From CBDBLK01 sp965215445 (lineage in GTDB: Bacteria > Bdellovibrionota > Bacteriovoracia > Bacteriovoracales > Bacteriovoracaceae): a stretch of 64,000 nt of DNA. Position numbers and translations under genes: made by a program. The stretch spans positions 1,488,001 to 1,552,000 of the forward strand of contig CBDCDT010000002.1 of NCBI GenBank assembly GCA_965215445.1, written 5' to 3'. This document shows positions 32,198 through 40,878 of this stretch, in pieces (within the stretch, counting starts at the first letter, position 1; each line of letters opens with the position of its first letter). The notes under the pieces are model-generated. The model was not told the origin of the DNA. It saw nothing but the letters and a program-made list of their open reading frames with translations, and ran no database searches.

Positions 32198-33241
32198 ATG
32201 CAAACACCTTCGACGCCCCTTGTAGATCGCAAGGGAGAACACCTCGGCCTGGCCGATGGCTCCCAAATGGCGGGGAGGCCGCCAAACCCCTCTTTTGACT
32301 ACGAGCCATTGCTTGCGGCGCATCCCGATAAAGGCCAATTTTTTCAGCGCCCGCGCTCTTTTTTGGGCAAGGAAATCCGCGCGCCTTTGTGGGTTTCGAG
32401 CATGACCGGGGGAACCGCCTGCGCAGGGGAGATCAATCGCCGCCTGGCCCGGGTTTGCGCCGAGTTTGGGCTGGGCATGGGCCTGGGATCGTGCCGGGTG
32501 TTGCTGGATGTCAAGTCGTCCCGCGACCCCGTCTTCGGAGATTTTGATTTGCGTCGCATTTTGGGTGATGGGTTGCCCTTGATGGGAAATCTGGGCATTG
32601 CCCAGGTGGAGCGATTGCTCGCGCGCAAAAAAATCCGCCAACTGGGCCAACTGGTTGAGCGCTTGCAATTGGACGGGCTTTTTGTGCATATCAATCCCCT
32701 GCAGGAATGGTTTCAGCCCGAGGGAGATTGTTTGAGTCGCCCGCCGTTGGAAACTTTGCAGGAGTTGTTGGGTGTGGTGGATTTTCCGGTGGCGATCAAG
32801 GAAGTCGGCCAGGGCATGGGGCCTTCCAGTCTGCGGGCGGCCCTGCAACTTCCCCTGGCGGCCATTGAGTTTGGCGCTTTTGGGGGAACCAATTTTTCCG
32901 CTCTCGAAATGCAGAGGAATCTTTTCAAGTCCCTGGAACCCCTGGCCGAGGTTGGCCATAGTGCCGAGGAAATGCTCACTCACACCAACGCCCTCTTGAG
33001 GGATTTAGGCCCCCGCGCCCAGTGTGCAGAATTTATTATTTCGGGAGGGGTGACCTCTTTTCTTCACGGCCTGGCCTTGATGCAATCTCTGAACGCGAAG
33101 GCGGTCTATGGTCAGGCCCACGCCTTGCTTGCGCGAGCGCGGCAGGATTATCCCACTTTGCGGGAATATGTGAGAGAGCAGCTTTTGGGGTTGGAGTTGG
33201 CCGATCGCTATTTGGTGGCCAAAAAACGGGGCGTGCAGTGA
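32198..33241 (+). CDS. fni: Type 2 isopentenyl-diphosphate isomerase
   Basis: 347 residues. FMN-dependent TIM-barrel isomerase of IPP/DMAPP: WVSSMTGGT, GLGMGLGSCRVLL, LPLMGNLGIAQV, the His-Asn-Gln region VHINPLQEWFQPEGD, PVAIKEVGQGM, GAFGGTNFS and a C-terminal FIISGGVTS phosphate-binding turn. First gene of the mevalonate operon. ATG 32198 lies after a 144-base leader with a hairpin; mvaA starts inside its stop. Confidence 0.92.
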   Translation: MQTPSTPLVDRKGEHLGLADGSQMAGRPPNPSFDYEPLLAAHPDKGQFFQRPRSFLGKEIRAPLWVSSMTGGTACAGEINRRLARVCAEFGLGMGLGSCRVLLDVKSSRDPVFGDFDLRRILGDGLPLMGNLGIAQVERLLARKKIRQLGQLVERLQLDGLFVHINPLQEWFQPEGDCLSRPPLETLQELLGVVDFPVAIKEVGQGMGPSSLRAALQLPLAAIEFGAFGGTNFSALEMQRNLFKSLEPLAEVGHSAEEMLTHTNALLRDLGPRAQCAEFIISGGVTSFLHGLALMQSLNAKAVYGQAHALLARARQDYPTLREYVREQLLGLELADRYLVAKKRGVQ

Positions 33242-34527
33242 GCTTTTCCAAAATGTCCAAAGAAGAAAAAATCAACTTTGTGGCCAAACACCATTTATCC
33301 CATCTTCCCGACGCCAAGGTCATGCTGGAACAATTCTGGCATCGGGACTCTTCAGAGCAAAAGAAATTCGACGAATTTAGCGAAAACACACTCTCCAATT
33401 TTTACCTGCCCTTTGGGGTCTGCCCGCACTTGTTGCTCAATGGAAAAAGTTATTGCGTTCCCATGGTGACCGAGGAAAGTTCAGTGGTGGCGGCAGCGGG
33501 CAAGGCCGCCAAATTTTGGTCTCGGCGGGGGGGGCTGTGGGCGCACGTCGTATCTACCGTAAAAATCGGCCAAGTTCACCTTTACTATCCGGGAGATACC
33601 AGCGTGTTGGCCTCGTTCTTTGAACGGGTTCGTCCAGAGCTTTTGGCGGAAGTCGCTTCCGTGGCGGCGAATATGAACCAAAGGGGTGGCGGGCTTTTGA
33701 ATATGCATTGGCGCAAGAGAGAAGAAATCTCGGGCCATTTTCAAATTTGGTGTGAGTTTGAAACCTGTGATGCCATGGGGGCCAACTTTATCAACAGCGT
33801 TTTGGAGGCCATCTCTGAGCGCTTTGTCGCCAAGGCCAGAGAGAACAAAGTTCTACGGGCGCAGGATTTGCAAGTGGTGATGGCGATTTTGAGCAATTAC
33901 ACTCCCGATTGCCGGGTCAAAGTCGGGGTGGAATGTCCCGTCTCCCGCCTCGGGACTTCCGACCCCCGGGGGTTTGCCCTTAAATTTCAGCGTGCCATCG
34001 AAATTTCCAAGTGGGACGTCCACCGCGCCAGCACCCACAACAAGGGTATTTGCAACGGAGTCGATGCGGTGGTTTTGGCCACCGGAAATGATACCCGGGC
34101 GGTGGAGGCCTGTATTCACACTTTTGCCGCCCGCCACGGAAATTATGCCGGCCTTTCCGACTGTCAAGTGCAAGGCAAGACCTTTTCCTTTCAACTGGAA
34201 TTACCCCTCGCTTTGGGAACGGTGGGGGGATTGACCTCTTTGCACCCCTTGGCCAAACTTTCATTGGAACTGCTCGAACATCCATCGGCACGGCAATTGA
34301 TGAAAATCGCCGCAGGCACGGGCCTGGTTCAAAACTTTGCGGCGGTGAGTTCACTGATTACCACGGGGATTCAAAAGGGACACATGAAAATGCACTTGAT
34401 TAACATTTTAAATCGGCTGGCCGCCACGGAAGAAGAGCGTACAAAGGCCCGCGCCCACTTTGAAAACGAGGTGGTTTCTTTCGATAAAGTCCGCCGCTTT
34501 CTGGGAAATTTAAGAACCTGGCACTAA
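33238..34527 (+). CDS. mvaA: Class II hydroxymethylglutaryl-CoA reductase
   Basis: 429 residues from GTG 33238, overlapping the fni stop as GTGA; ATG 33253 is an alternative. Produces mevalonate from HMG-CoA. Catalytic Glu in PMVTEESSVVAA (78-80), Lys in STHNKGICNGVDAVVLATGNDTRA with Asp in the GND motif, and the C-terminal GHMKMHLINI with the catalytic His. About the usual length for the class II enzyme. The frame is open upstream into fni, but that part is not homologous. Confidence 0.94.
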   Translation: MSFSKMSKEEKINFVAKHHLSHLPDAKVMLEQFWHRDSSEQKKFDEFSENTLSNFYLPFGVCPHLLLNGKSYCVPMVTEESSVVAAAGKAAKFWSRRGGLWAHVVSTVKIGQVHLYYPGDTSVLASFFERVRPELLAEVASVAANMNQRGGGLLNMHWRKREEISGHFQIWCEFETCDAMGANFINSVLEAISERFVAKARENKVLRAQDLQVVMAILSNYTPDCRVKVGVECPVSRLGTSDPRGFALKFQRAIEISKWDVHRASTHNKGICNGVDAVVLATGNDTRAVEACIHTFAARHGNYAGLSDCQVQGKTFSFQLELPLALGTVGGLTSLHPLAKLSLELLEHPSARQLMKIAAGTGLVQNFAAVSSLITTGIQKGHMKMHLINILNRLAATEEERTKARAHFENEVVSFDKVRRFLGNLRTWH

Positions 34528-34529
34528 TC

Positions 34530-35534
34530 ATGTTTGAAACTCCACAAAATTTGCCCTCGAGGGCCTTGCGCCCCACTTCCCAGTACGACCGATTTTTTTT
34601 TGGCCACGGCAAAATTTTGCTTTCGGGAGAGTATTTTCTTTTAGACGGTGCTTGCGGACTGGCCCTTCCCACCCGCTTGGGCCAATCCATGGGTGTCTCC
34701 TATACTCAGCGTTTTGACCCCAAACTCACCTGGCGCGCCTTTGATGCCAACGGGGAATTGTGGTTTGAGGCCGGTTTTGAACTTTGGCACTTTGAGCATT
34801 TGGGGGGAGAGACATCGCAAGAAATTCAGCAGCTACAAAAAATTCTGCGGGCCGTGCGCGACCAAAACAAGCACTTTCTGCGCCAGGATGAAGGCAATGT
34901 GACCGTCGAAACCCATCTGGATTTTCCTCTGGAGTGGGGATTGGGAAGCAGTTCCACCCTCATTTGCAACATCGCCCAGTGGGCCTACGTCTCCCCCTTT
35001 GAACTGGCGGCCAAGGCCTGGAAAGGGTCGGGTTACGACATCGCCTGCGCCCAAGTTCAAGGCCCGATCTTGTACCAAAATCAATCTCAAAGACCACAGT
35101 GGGAAACAGTCTCCTTTAATCCTCCCTTTAAAGACCATTTGTATTTTGTCTATCAGGGAGGCAAACAAAAAACTGCAGAGGCAATAAATTTTTACAAACA
35201 AAAGATGCCACCTTCGAGAGAACAGATTGAATCCATTTCGGCCCTTACCCGCAAGGCCCTCACCGCCAAGACGTTGGAAGAGTTTGGCCAATTTATGCGT
35301 GAACACGAAGAAATCATTGCCGGGCACTTGGGGAGTATTCCCTTAAAAGCGCGCCAGTTCCCCGATTATTGGGGAGAGATAAAATCCCTGGGGGCGTGGG
35401 GAGGCGATTTTGCCCTGGTGGCCTCCGAGCGTTCCCTTGAGGAGACGCGGAACTATTTTCAAAAGCACGGCCTTCCTGTGGTATTAAAATTTGAGGATTT
35501 GGCGCTTAAAGAGAGTACCCCGCTTGTCCACTGA
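34530..35534 (+). CDS. GHMP kinase of the GYDIA type (probable phosphomevalonate-pathway kinase)
   Basis: 334 residues. GHMP motif 1 HGKILLSGEYFLLDG, the ATP loop EWGLGSSSTLI, and GSGYDIACA match the GYDIA-family kinases known from bacterial mevalonate loci. It fills the phosphomevalonate-kinase slot because recognisable mvk and mvaD genes also lie in the operon. It starts three bases after mvaA and overlaps mvaD by 11 bases. The substrate is inferred from context. Confidence 0.8.
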   Translation: MFETPQNLPSRALRPTSQYDRFFFGHGKILLSGEYFLLDGACGLALPTRLGQSMGVSYTQRFDPKLTWRAFDANGELWFEAGFELWHFEHLGGETSQEIQQLQKILRAVRDQNKHFLRQDEGNVTVETHLDFPLEWGLGSSSTLICNIAQWAYVSPFELAAKAWKGSGYDIACAQVQGPILYQNQSQRPQWETVSFNPPFKDHLYFVYQGGKQKTAEAINFYKQKMPPSREQIESISALTRKALTAKTLEEFGQFMREHEEIIAGHLGSIPLKARQFPDYWGEIKSLGAWGGDFALVASERSLEETRNYFQKHGLPVVLKFEDLALKESTPLVH

Positions 35535-36573
35535 AAATTCTTCCCTTCCCCATCATTTCACTACTTTTCAGTCGGCCTGGCGGGCACCCAGCAATATCGC
35601 CATTATAAAATACTGGGGTAAGTGTGGCGTTCAACTTCCCTGCAATCCCAATTTTTCTTTTACCCTTAAACATTGCGAAACACTTGCGAAAGTGCGTTTT
35701 ACCAGGAGGGAGGGCGGACAAAGAGGCGCAAAACTTTGCTTTGAGGGAAGGCCCAATCCCCAGTTTCTCCCCAAAGTAGAACTCTTTTTGGAGCGCGCCT
35801 CCCGATTATATCCCTGGATCAATCACCTGCACTTGTCGATTGAAAGCAAAAATACTTTTCCCCACAGTGCGGGCCTTGCTTCCAGTGCCAGTTCCATGGC
35901 GGCGTTGGCCTTGTGTCTGATGCAGTTTGAAAGAGAGTTTTTTGGCGAGGCCGGAAGTGAGGCAGATTTCTTTAGCAAGGCCTCTCAACTGGCACGGCTG
36001 GGTTCGGGTTCGGCCTGTCGGTCGATCTTTGCTCCCGCCGCCGTTTGGGAGGCAGAACGGGATTGCGCCTCTCCCTTTGAAAATTTGCACTCCACTTTTC
36101 GCCAATTGGGGGACGCCATTTTGATGGTAAGTGAAGCGGAAAAACCACTTTCTTCTTCGGCGGGACACGCTCTCATGAGTGGGCATCCTTTCGCCCGTGC
36201 CCGCTACGATCAGGCCAAAAGGCATTGGGAGCAGTTAAGGCCGCTTCTCGCCACGGGAGATTTCGCAAAGTTTGCCGAAATTTGTGAGAATGAGGCCCAT
36301 TCTTTGCACGCCCTCATTTCCACTGCTTGCGGTGGAACGATTCTTTGGCATCCCCAAAGTTTGGCACTCATGCGGGAAATTAGGGGCAAGAGAAAAGAGG
36401 GCCTTCCGGTGTGCTACACTTTGGACGCCGGCCCCAACGTGCACTTGCTTTTTCCCCAAGAGTACCGCGCAAGCGTTCTCGATTTTGTCAAAAAAACTTT
36501 GCTTCCCTTGCTTCCCACCAATCGTTGGATAGATGACGGTGTTGGTGAGGGGCCAAAACTATGGATAACGTAG
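35524..36573 (+). CDS. mvaD: Diphosphomevalonate decarboxylase
   Basis: 349 residues from TTG 35524, placed 11 bases inside the previous gene; the earlier ATG 35491 lies deeper in it and lacks homology. SAWRAPSNIAIIKYWGK, NTFPHSAGLASSASSMAALA (ATP loop and Ser), and ARLGSGSACRSIF are diagnostic. It makes IPP from mevalonate diphosphate with ATP. Overlaps mvk by 13 bases. Confidence 0.93.
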   Translation: MSTENSSLPHHFTTFQSAWRAPSNIAIIKYWGKCGVQLPCNPNFSFTLKHCETLAKVRFTRREGGQRGAKLCFEGRPNPQFLPKVELFLERASRLYPWINHLHLSIESKNTFPHSAGLASSASSMAALALCLMQFEREFFGEAGSEADFFSKASQLARLGSGSACRSIFAPAAVWEAERDCASPFENLHSTFRQLGDAILMVSEAEKPLSSSAGHALMSGHPFARARYDQAKRHWEQLRPLLATGDFAKFAEICENEAHSLHALISTACGGTILWHPQSLALMREIRGKRKEGLPVCYTLDAGPNVHLLFPQEYRASVLDFVKKTLLPLLPTNRWIDDGVGEGPKLWIT

Positions 36574-37484
36574 AGATGGAAACCGGCTTTTACTGCAAAA
36601 TTTTGTTGTTTGGTGAATACAGCATCATGCTCGACTCGATGGCCCTCAGCACTCCCTACCCGCTCTTTGAGGGCAAACTGGTTTTCCGCCGGGAAGAACA
36701 CCCCCGCAAAGATTCTGAATTGGCGGACTTGGCCCAATACCTCAAAAATCTGGAGCACAAAGGGGAATTTGATTTCAAATTGGACGCCACCAGTTTTGCC
36801 TTTGACATTGGCCGCGGCCTTTGTTTTGACAGTTCCATTCCCCGCGGACACGGCCTGGGGTCGAGTGGTGCTTTGAGTGCTGCCATCTATCACCACTACG
36901 CCATTTCCCGTGAGCGAAACCGCGCCAGCTTGACCGAACTCAAGCGCCGTCTGGCGATTATTGAATCTTATTTTCACGGTTCTTCTTCCGGCATTGACCC
37001 CTTGATTAGCTACCTCGACCGCCCTTTGTTAATTGACCCCAAAGGGGATATTAAAACTATTGAATTTCCCCAGATGGGCAAAGGGGATGGCGCCATTTTT
37101 TTATTGGACACTGGGCGCTCCCGGCAAACCGAACCACTGGTCAATTTGTTTTTGGAAAAATGCAAGTCAAAACTTTTTAGGCGCTCGTGCGAACGCGAAC
37201 TTTTGCCCGCCACCGACTCTTGCATCACCCATTTTTTATCAGGCGAAACGAAGCAATTAGAAAGCGCTTTTTGTAAGCTCAGTCAGTACCAATGGGAACA
37301 TTTCAGGCCGATGATTCCCAAACTTTATCACGAAGTCTGGCAACGGGGACTCGATTCCGGCGAGTACGCCCTCAAACTCTGCGGAGCCGGAGGGGGAGGA
37401 GTCTTTTTGGGCATCACCGCCCACTTCAAGCGAACCGCCCAATTGCTCTCGGCCTACGAAACGCGCCCGCTATTTTGCTTATAG
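36561..37484 (+). CDS. mvk: Mevalonate kinase
   Basis: 307 residues. KILLFGEYSIMLDS (motif 1), RGHGLGSSGALSAAIY (ATP loop), SSSGIDPLISY with the catalytic Asp, and LCGAGGGGVFLG (motif 3) identify a mevalonate kinase of the GHMP family. Last gene of the operon; the coupled overlaps indicate co-translation. No HMG-CoA synthase gene is in the window, so the first committed step must be encoded elsewhere. Confidence 0.92.
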   Translation: MDNVEMETGFYCKILLFGEYSIMLDSMALSTPYPLFEGKLVFRREEHPRKDSELADLAQYLKNLEHKGEFDFKLDATSFAFDIGRGLCFDSSIPRGHGLGSSGALSAAIYHHYAISRERNRASLTELKRRLAIIESYFHGSSSGIDPLISYLDRPLLIDPKGDIKTIEFPQMGKGDGAIFLLDTGRSRQTEPLVNLFLEKCKSKLFRRSCERELLPATDSCITHFLSGETKQLESAFCKLSQYQWEHFRPMIPKLYHEVWQRGLDSGEYALKLCGAGGGGVFLGITAHFKRTAQLLSAYETRPLFCL

Positions 37485-37495
37485 CGCAGTGGATA

Positions 37496-37524
37496 TTGAA
37501 CTTCTTAACAGCAAAAAATAAATT
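37496..37524 (+). promoter_or_regulatory. Promoter of the first exported paralogue, leaderless spacing
   Basis: TTGAAC, 17-base spacer, TAAATT (37519-37524). ATG 37533 is eight bases after the -10. Confidence 0.5.
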
Positions 37525-37532
37525 TTCTCGCA

Positions 37533-38558
37533 ATGATAAGAGTTACTTTCGTTTGCTTGTTCCTTTCAACCGCCGCTTCGGCGGATGTTTCTGATTCTTG
37601 TTTCAGGGCCTTCGGTATTCTTACTGAAAAAGCTGCTCATTATGTAGTTGCGCCCTTTTCTCCCAAAAAATTTGCCCTCAAACAAAAAATTATGCGCAGG
37701 TTTTCTCAATTGGGAGGCCACCGCATACATGGTATTGAGAAAAGCTACAGTCTTGATAGAAGTGACTATCTCAAAGGACTTGCCAACTTAGGCCTCGCTT
37801 TGGAAGATGCCGATCCCATTTGGAACCAAATAAAACTCAACTCCATTTTTATCACTGAAAGTTCTAGCATATCTATCCATTTAAATACGGTCGGATTGCC
37901 CTATGCGAGTATTCCTTACGATACTGTGGCACATTCTCTAGTATTAAACCTCTCCATCGAACTTTTGGAGTTTGGAATTAGACGCAAACTCAAAAAAAAC
38001 TGGCCTTTCATTAAAAACAAAGGCCTTGCTGGTAATAAATATCAAAACGCTCTGCAGGCCTTTTACAACGCTTTGGAAAAAGGCCCCATTCCCGAAGAAT
38101 TGGGAAAACTCCGTGATGTGATTATTACAAGGAAAGGCGATATTTCTTACGACCCTTCTACAAGGGTGAGAGGTGAGGAGGGCCTTATGGCCGATCTCTA
38201 CGTTCCCGCCCACGCAGTTGAAGACTTGGAAGGCATTGCCGTAGGTGTATTGGAATCGGAAGTGGGAGCAAGGTTGTTTAAGGACTATACTTATATTAGT
38301 CACTATAGATATATTGGCAACGCCGTCGTCAACGATGGAGTCGAACGCAAAACCTACAGGGAAGTGCTCAAAAAAATGATTAAAAAACTCACTGAAGGCC
38401 CCACTATAGATTTGAAAAATCTTGCGCACATTCATATCACCAAGGGAGGAGGAGAGGTTTCCGTACGGCAAAGAGGTGATGGCCTCTTTGATTTCTACCT
38501 TCCAGCAGAGATTATCCTCAATGATGCTCCGCTTGCCCTTCCCTCTTCTTTGCCGTAA
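37533..38558 (+). CDS. Exported hypothetical protein, tandem paralogue 1
   Basis: 341 residues with a signal peptide (VTFVCLFLSTAASAD). The body is helical, with EFGIRRKLKKN, FYNALEKGPIPEELGKLRDVIITR and YREVLKKMIKKLTEG. The gene at 38623 encodes a clear paralogue with the same order of motifs. No family recognised; envelope or secreted location inferred. Confidence 0.7.
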   Translation: MIRVTFVCLFLSTAASADVSDSCFRAFGILTEKAAHYVVAPFSPKKFALKQKIMRRFSQLGGHRIHGIEKSYSLDRSDYLKGLANLGLALEDADPIWNQIKLNSIFITESSSISIHLNTVGLPYASIPYDTVAHSLVLNLSIELLEFGIRRKLKKNWPFIKNKGLAGNKYQNALQAFYNALEKGPIPEELGKLRDVIITRKGDISYDPSTRVRGEEGLMADLYVPAHAVEDLEGIAVGVLESEVGARLFKDYTYISHYRYIGNAVVNDGVERKTYREVLKKMIKKLTEGPTIDLKNLAHIHITKGGGEVSVRQRGDGLFDFYLPAEIILNDAPLALPSSLP

Positions 38559-38583
38559 TGCAGTGGCGCTTTTTTAAAAACAC

Positions 38584-38612
38584 TTGACTTGTTTTTGGAT
38601 GGGGATTAGATT
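38584..38612 (+). promoter_or_regulatory. Promoter of the second exported paralogue, near-leaderless
   Basis: TTGACT, 17-base spacer, TAGATT (38607-38612). ATG 38623 is ten bases after the -10; the arrangement mirrors that of the first paralogue. Confidence 0.5.
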
Positions 38613-38622
38613 CTCTTGCAAT

Positions 38623-39699
38623 ATGATGAAAGTGGCCTTCATTTACTTGTTCCTTTCAACTGCCGCTGCGGCAAATGCGTCCTCCTTGTGCAGGTGGGCC
38701 ACTGATACCCTCTTTTTAATGACTCGTCCTAGCGAATCCTCTGTCCTCGAACGGCAGATCAAACAAAAATTTTATGCGCTCCATGATCAGCGCGTAAAAA
38801 GCGTTGAAAAGGCCACCGGAGTTGATGAAGACGATTACTTTGCGGGCCTGAGCAATTTGGCCAAGGCCTTGGATGGTCGTGATGTTACTGCGCGCAACCC
38901 AGTGAAGTTTGACTCCATTTATATTACCAGACGCGGTGGCATTAGCGTTCGCATGGATATTTTCGGGGAGCCTTACGTCAATATTCCCCACAATACGCCG
39001 AAAGATTCCATTCATCCGGCCCTTTCAAACAGTCTTCTTGAGTTTGGCATTGAGCGCAAACTAAAAAAGAGAAGGGGCATTTTGGGAATCGTCGGTCGGG
39101 GTGAAAATCTTTCCGACGGGGAATACGGCGATGCTTTGGAAACTTTTTATAAGGCCTTGGAGGAAGGCCCCGTTCCCGAGGAACTGGGAAAACTCTACGA
39201 GATAACCATCACCAAAGAGAAGGGATTTTCCTCTTCCTTTTGGAGTTCGGATATTTCCAATGAGGGACTTTTTCGCGCCAGTCTCAACGTTCCCGCCCAT
39301 GTAGTTGATGACTTGGAAGGCATGGCCATTGCTGTCTTGGAGTTGGAGGCAACCAACAGACTGGCCAAAAATTATTCCTGGCGCGGTTATCGCAACGGCA
39401 TTGATAATATTATGGTAGGTAGCGGCGTTGACCGCAAAGTGTACAAGGAAGTTCTCAAAAAATTGATTGCAAAACTTACCGACAGTTCCATTATGGTTCC
39501 CAACAAATTCCGTTCGGGAAATACGGGTGGCGTGGATTTAGCCAACCTTGGGCGCATTCATATCATCAATACCAGTGGTGCATTCACGGCACGGCACTAT
39601 TCCGCCCGTGACGGCGCTCCTCTGGTTGACCTTTTCTTTCCAGCAAATGCCACGATTGACCCGTTTGCCTTTCCCCATTTTTTCTCGTTGTCTCCATAA
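38623..39699 (+). CDS. Exported hypothetical protein, tandem paralogue 2
   Basis: 358 residues from ATG 38623 (38626 equally possible), giving a signal peptide (VAFIYLFLSTAAAANA). Shares with its neighbour LEFGIERKLKKR, FYKALEEGPVPEELGKLYEITITK, VPAHVVDDLEGMAIAVLE and YKEVLKKLIAKLTD. It arose by tandem duplication. Unknown function. Confidence 0.7.
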   Translation: MMKVAFIYLFLSTAAAANASSLCRWATDTLFLMTRPSESSVLERQIKQKFYALHDQRVKSVEKATGVDEDDYFAGLSNLAKALDGRDVTARNPVKFDSIYITRRGGISVRMDIFGEPYVNIPHNTPKDSIHPALSNSLLEFGIERKLKKRRGILGIVGRGENLSDGEYGDALETFYKALEEGPVPEELGKLYEITITKEKGFSSSFWSSDISNEGLFRASLNVPAHVVDDLEGMAIAVLELEATNRLAKNYSWRGYRNGIDNIMVGSGVDRKVYKEVLKKLIAKLTDSSIMVPNKFRSGNTGGVDLANLGRIHIINTSGAFTARHYSARDGAPLVDLFFPANATIDPFAFPHFFSLSP

Positions 39700-39701
39700 C
39701 T

Positions 39702-40808
39702 TCATAATTTAGGTTTTCTCTTGATAAGACCAATTGACTTGAGCAGGGGAGTTTCCCAATCGCTGATGTCGGGGTCGGCGGAGATGGCCTTGTAAAAAAC
39801 GCCCCAGGCATTTTCAAGCGAGGGAAGTCGCCACTTACTGACATCGGGATTGGCCGAAAGGGAGTAGGCAAACATGGCGGTCATGTCGGTGACGGATGAA
39901 GTGTTCCAATTGGAAACGTCGGGATTCGCCGAAACGCTAAAGGCAAACATGCCCGACATGTCGGTGACGGACGAAGTATCCCAATTTGAGACATCGGGGT
40001 CGGCGCTGGAAGTGTAGGCGAACATATTCGACATATTGGTCGCCGATGCCGTTTCCCACTGGGAGACATCGGGATCGGCGTTTGTATTAATAAAATAAAA
40101 CAAGCGCGCCATATTGGTGACCGAAGAAGTTTTCCATCGAGAAACGTCGGGGTTGGCGGAAAGAGCGCCATAAAACATACTTTCCATATCGGTGACAGAC
40201 GAAGTATCCCAGTTGGAGACGTCGGGGTTGGCATTAATGGCACCGTAAAACATGCTGGCCATGCTGGTTACCGAAGAAGTGTTCCAATGCCCCGTCTCGG
40301 GGTCGACCAGGGTTGTACTCGAAAACATAAAACTCATGTCGGTGACACCTCCGAGATAATCGCCATCGCTGACTTTCACGGTGGTCAGGCGATCGCAATG
40401 GGCGAAGGCCCCGCGCAGGCTGGTAAGATTTGTGTGGCCCAGGTCTTCCACTTTTAAAAGTTGATTCTCTCCATTTTGCAGACAGATGCCTTGCAAGGCC
40501 TCGAATTGTCCCTTGATGGTGACTATATACCGGCCGGAATTGGCGTAAAGATGGAGGCGGTCGGGGTCGTCGAAAGTGTCAATGTGAACTTTGGGACTGC
40601 CATCTCCCCAGTCCACTTCAAAATCGTAGGCGTATCCCTCGACCATGGGAATGGTCAAAATTCCCCACGGTGCAATTTGCTTTGGTATGGGAAGTTCCAG
40701 GGATTGGTTGGGTTTTTCGGGAATTTTCCACTCCATCACCATCGGCACTGAGGCAAAGGTGTTGGAAAAATATACGGCGGCGGCGAGCATCTTGCGCGAA
40801 AAGTTCAT
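39702..40808 (-). CDS. BspA-type (DUF285) repeat surface protein
   Basis: 368 residues with a signal peptide (KMLAAAVYFSNTFASV). After about 100 residues it carries about six repeats of some 26 residues, each of the form SSVTDMSGMFAFSVSANPDVSNWNT, the BspA/Mycoplasma-type leucine-rich repeat (PF03382). Such proteins bind host or partner surfaces. Start preceded by AAGGAGGGAG. Repeat number is likely variable. Confidence 0.88.
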   Translation of the reverse strand: MNFSRKMLAAAVYFSNTFASVPMVMEWKIPEKPNQSLELPIPKQIAPWGILTIPMVEGYAYDFEVDWGDGSPKVHIDTFDDPDRLHLYANSGRYIVTIKGQFEALQGICLQNGENQLLKVEDLGHTNLTSLRGAFAHCDRLTTVKVSDGDYLGGVTDMSFMFSSTTLVDPETGHWNTSSVTSMASMFYGAINANPDVSNWDTSSVTDMESMFYGALSANPDVSRWKTSSVTNMARLFYFINTNADPDVSQWETASATNMSNMFAYTSSADPDVSNWDTSSVTDMSGMFAFSVSANPDVSNWNTSSVTDMTAMFAYSLSANPDVSKWRLPSLENAWGVFYKAISADPDISDWETPLLKSIGLIKRKPKL

Positions 40809-40878
40809 GGTCTCCCTCCTTGGTTGACCTCATACCTTAACATTAGAAGGAGAAAAGAAGTCCGTCAAATTTTATGAT

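Noticed and set aside
33022..33237. Upstream extension of mvaA
   Set aside because: Lies inside fni in another frame and has no HMG-CoA reductase homology.
36228..36242. GAGCAGTTA-like match inside mvaD
   Set aside because: Only nine or ten bases, within a conserved coding segment; no flanking element sequence.
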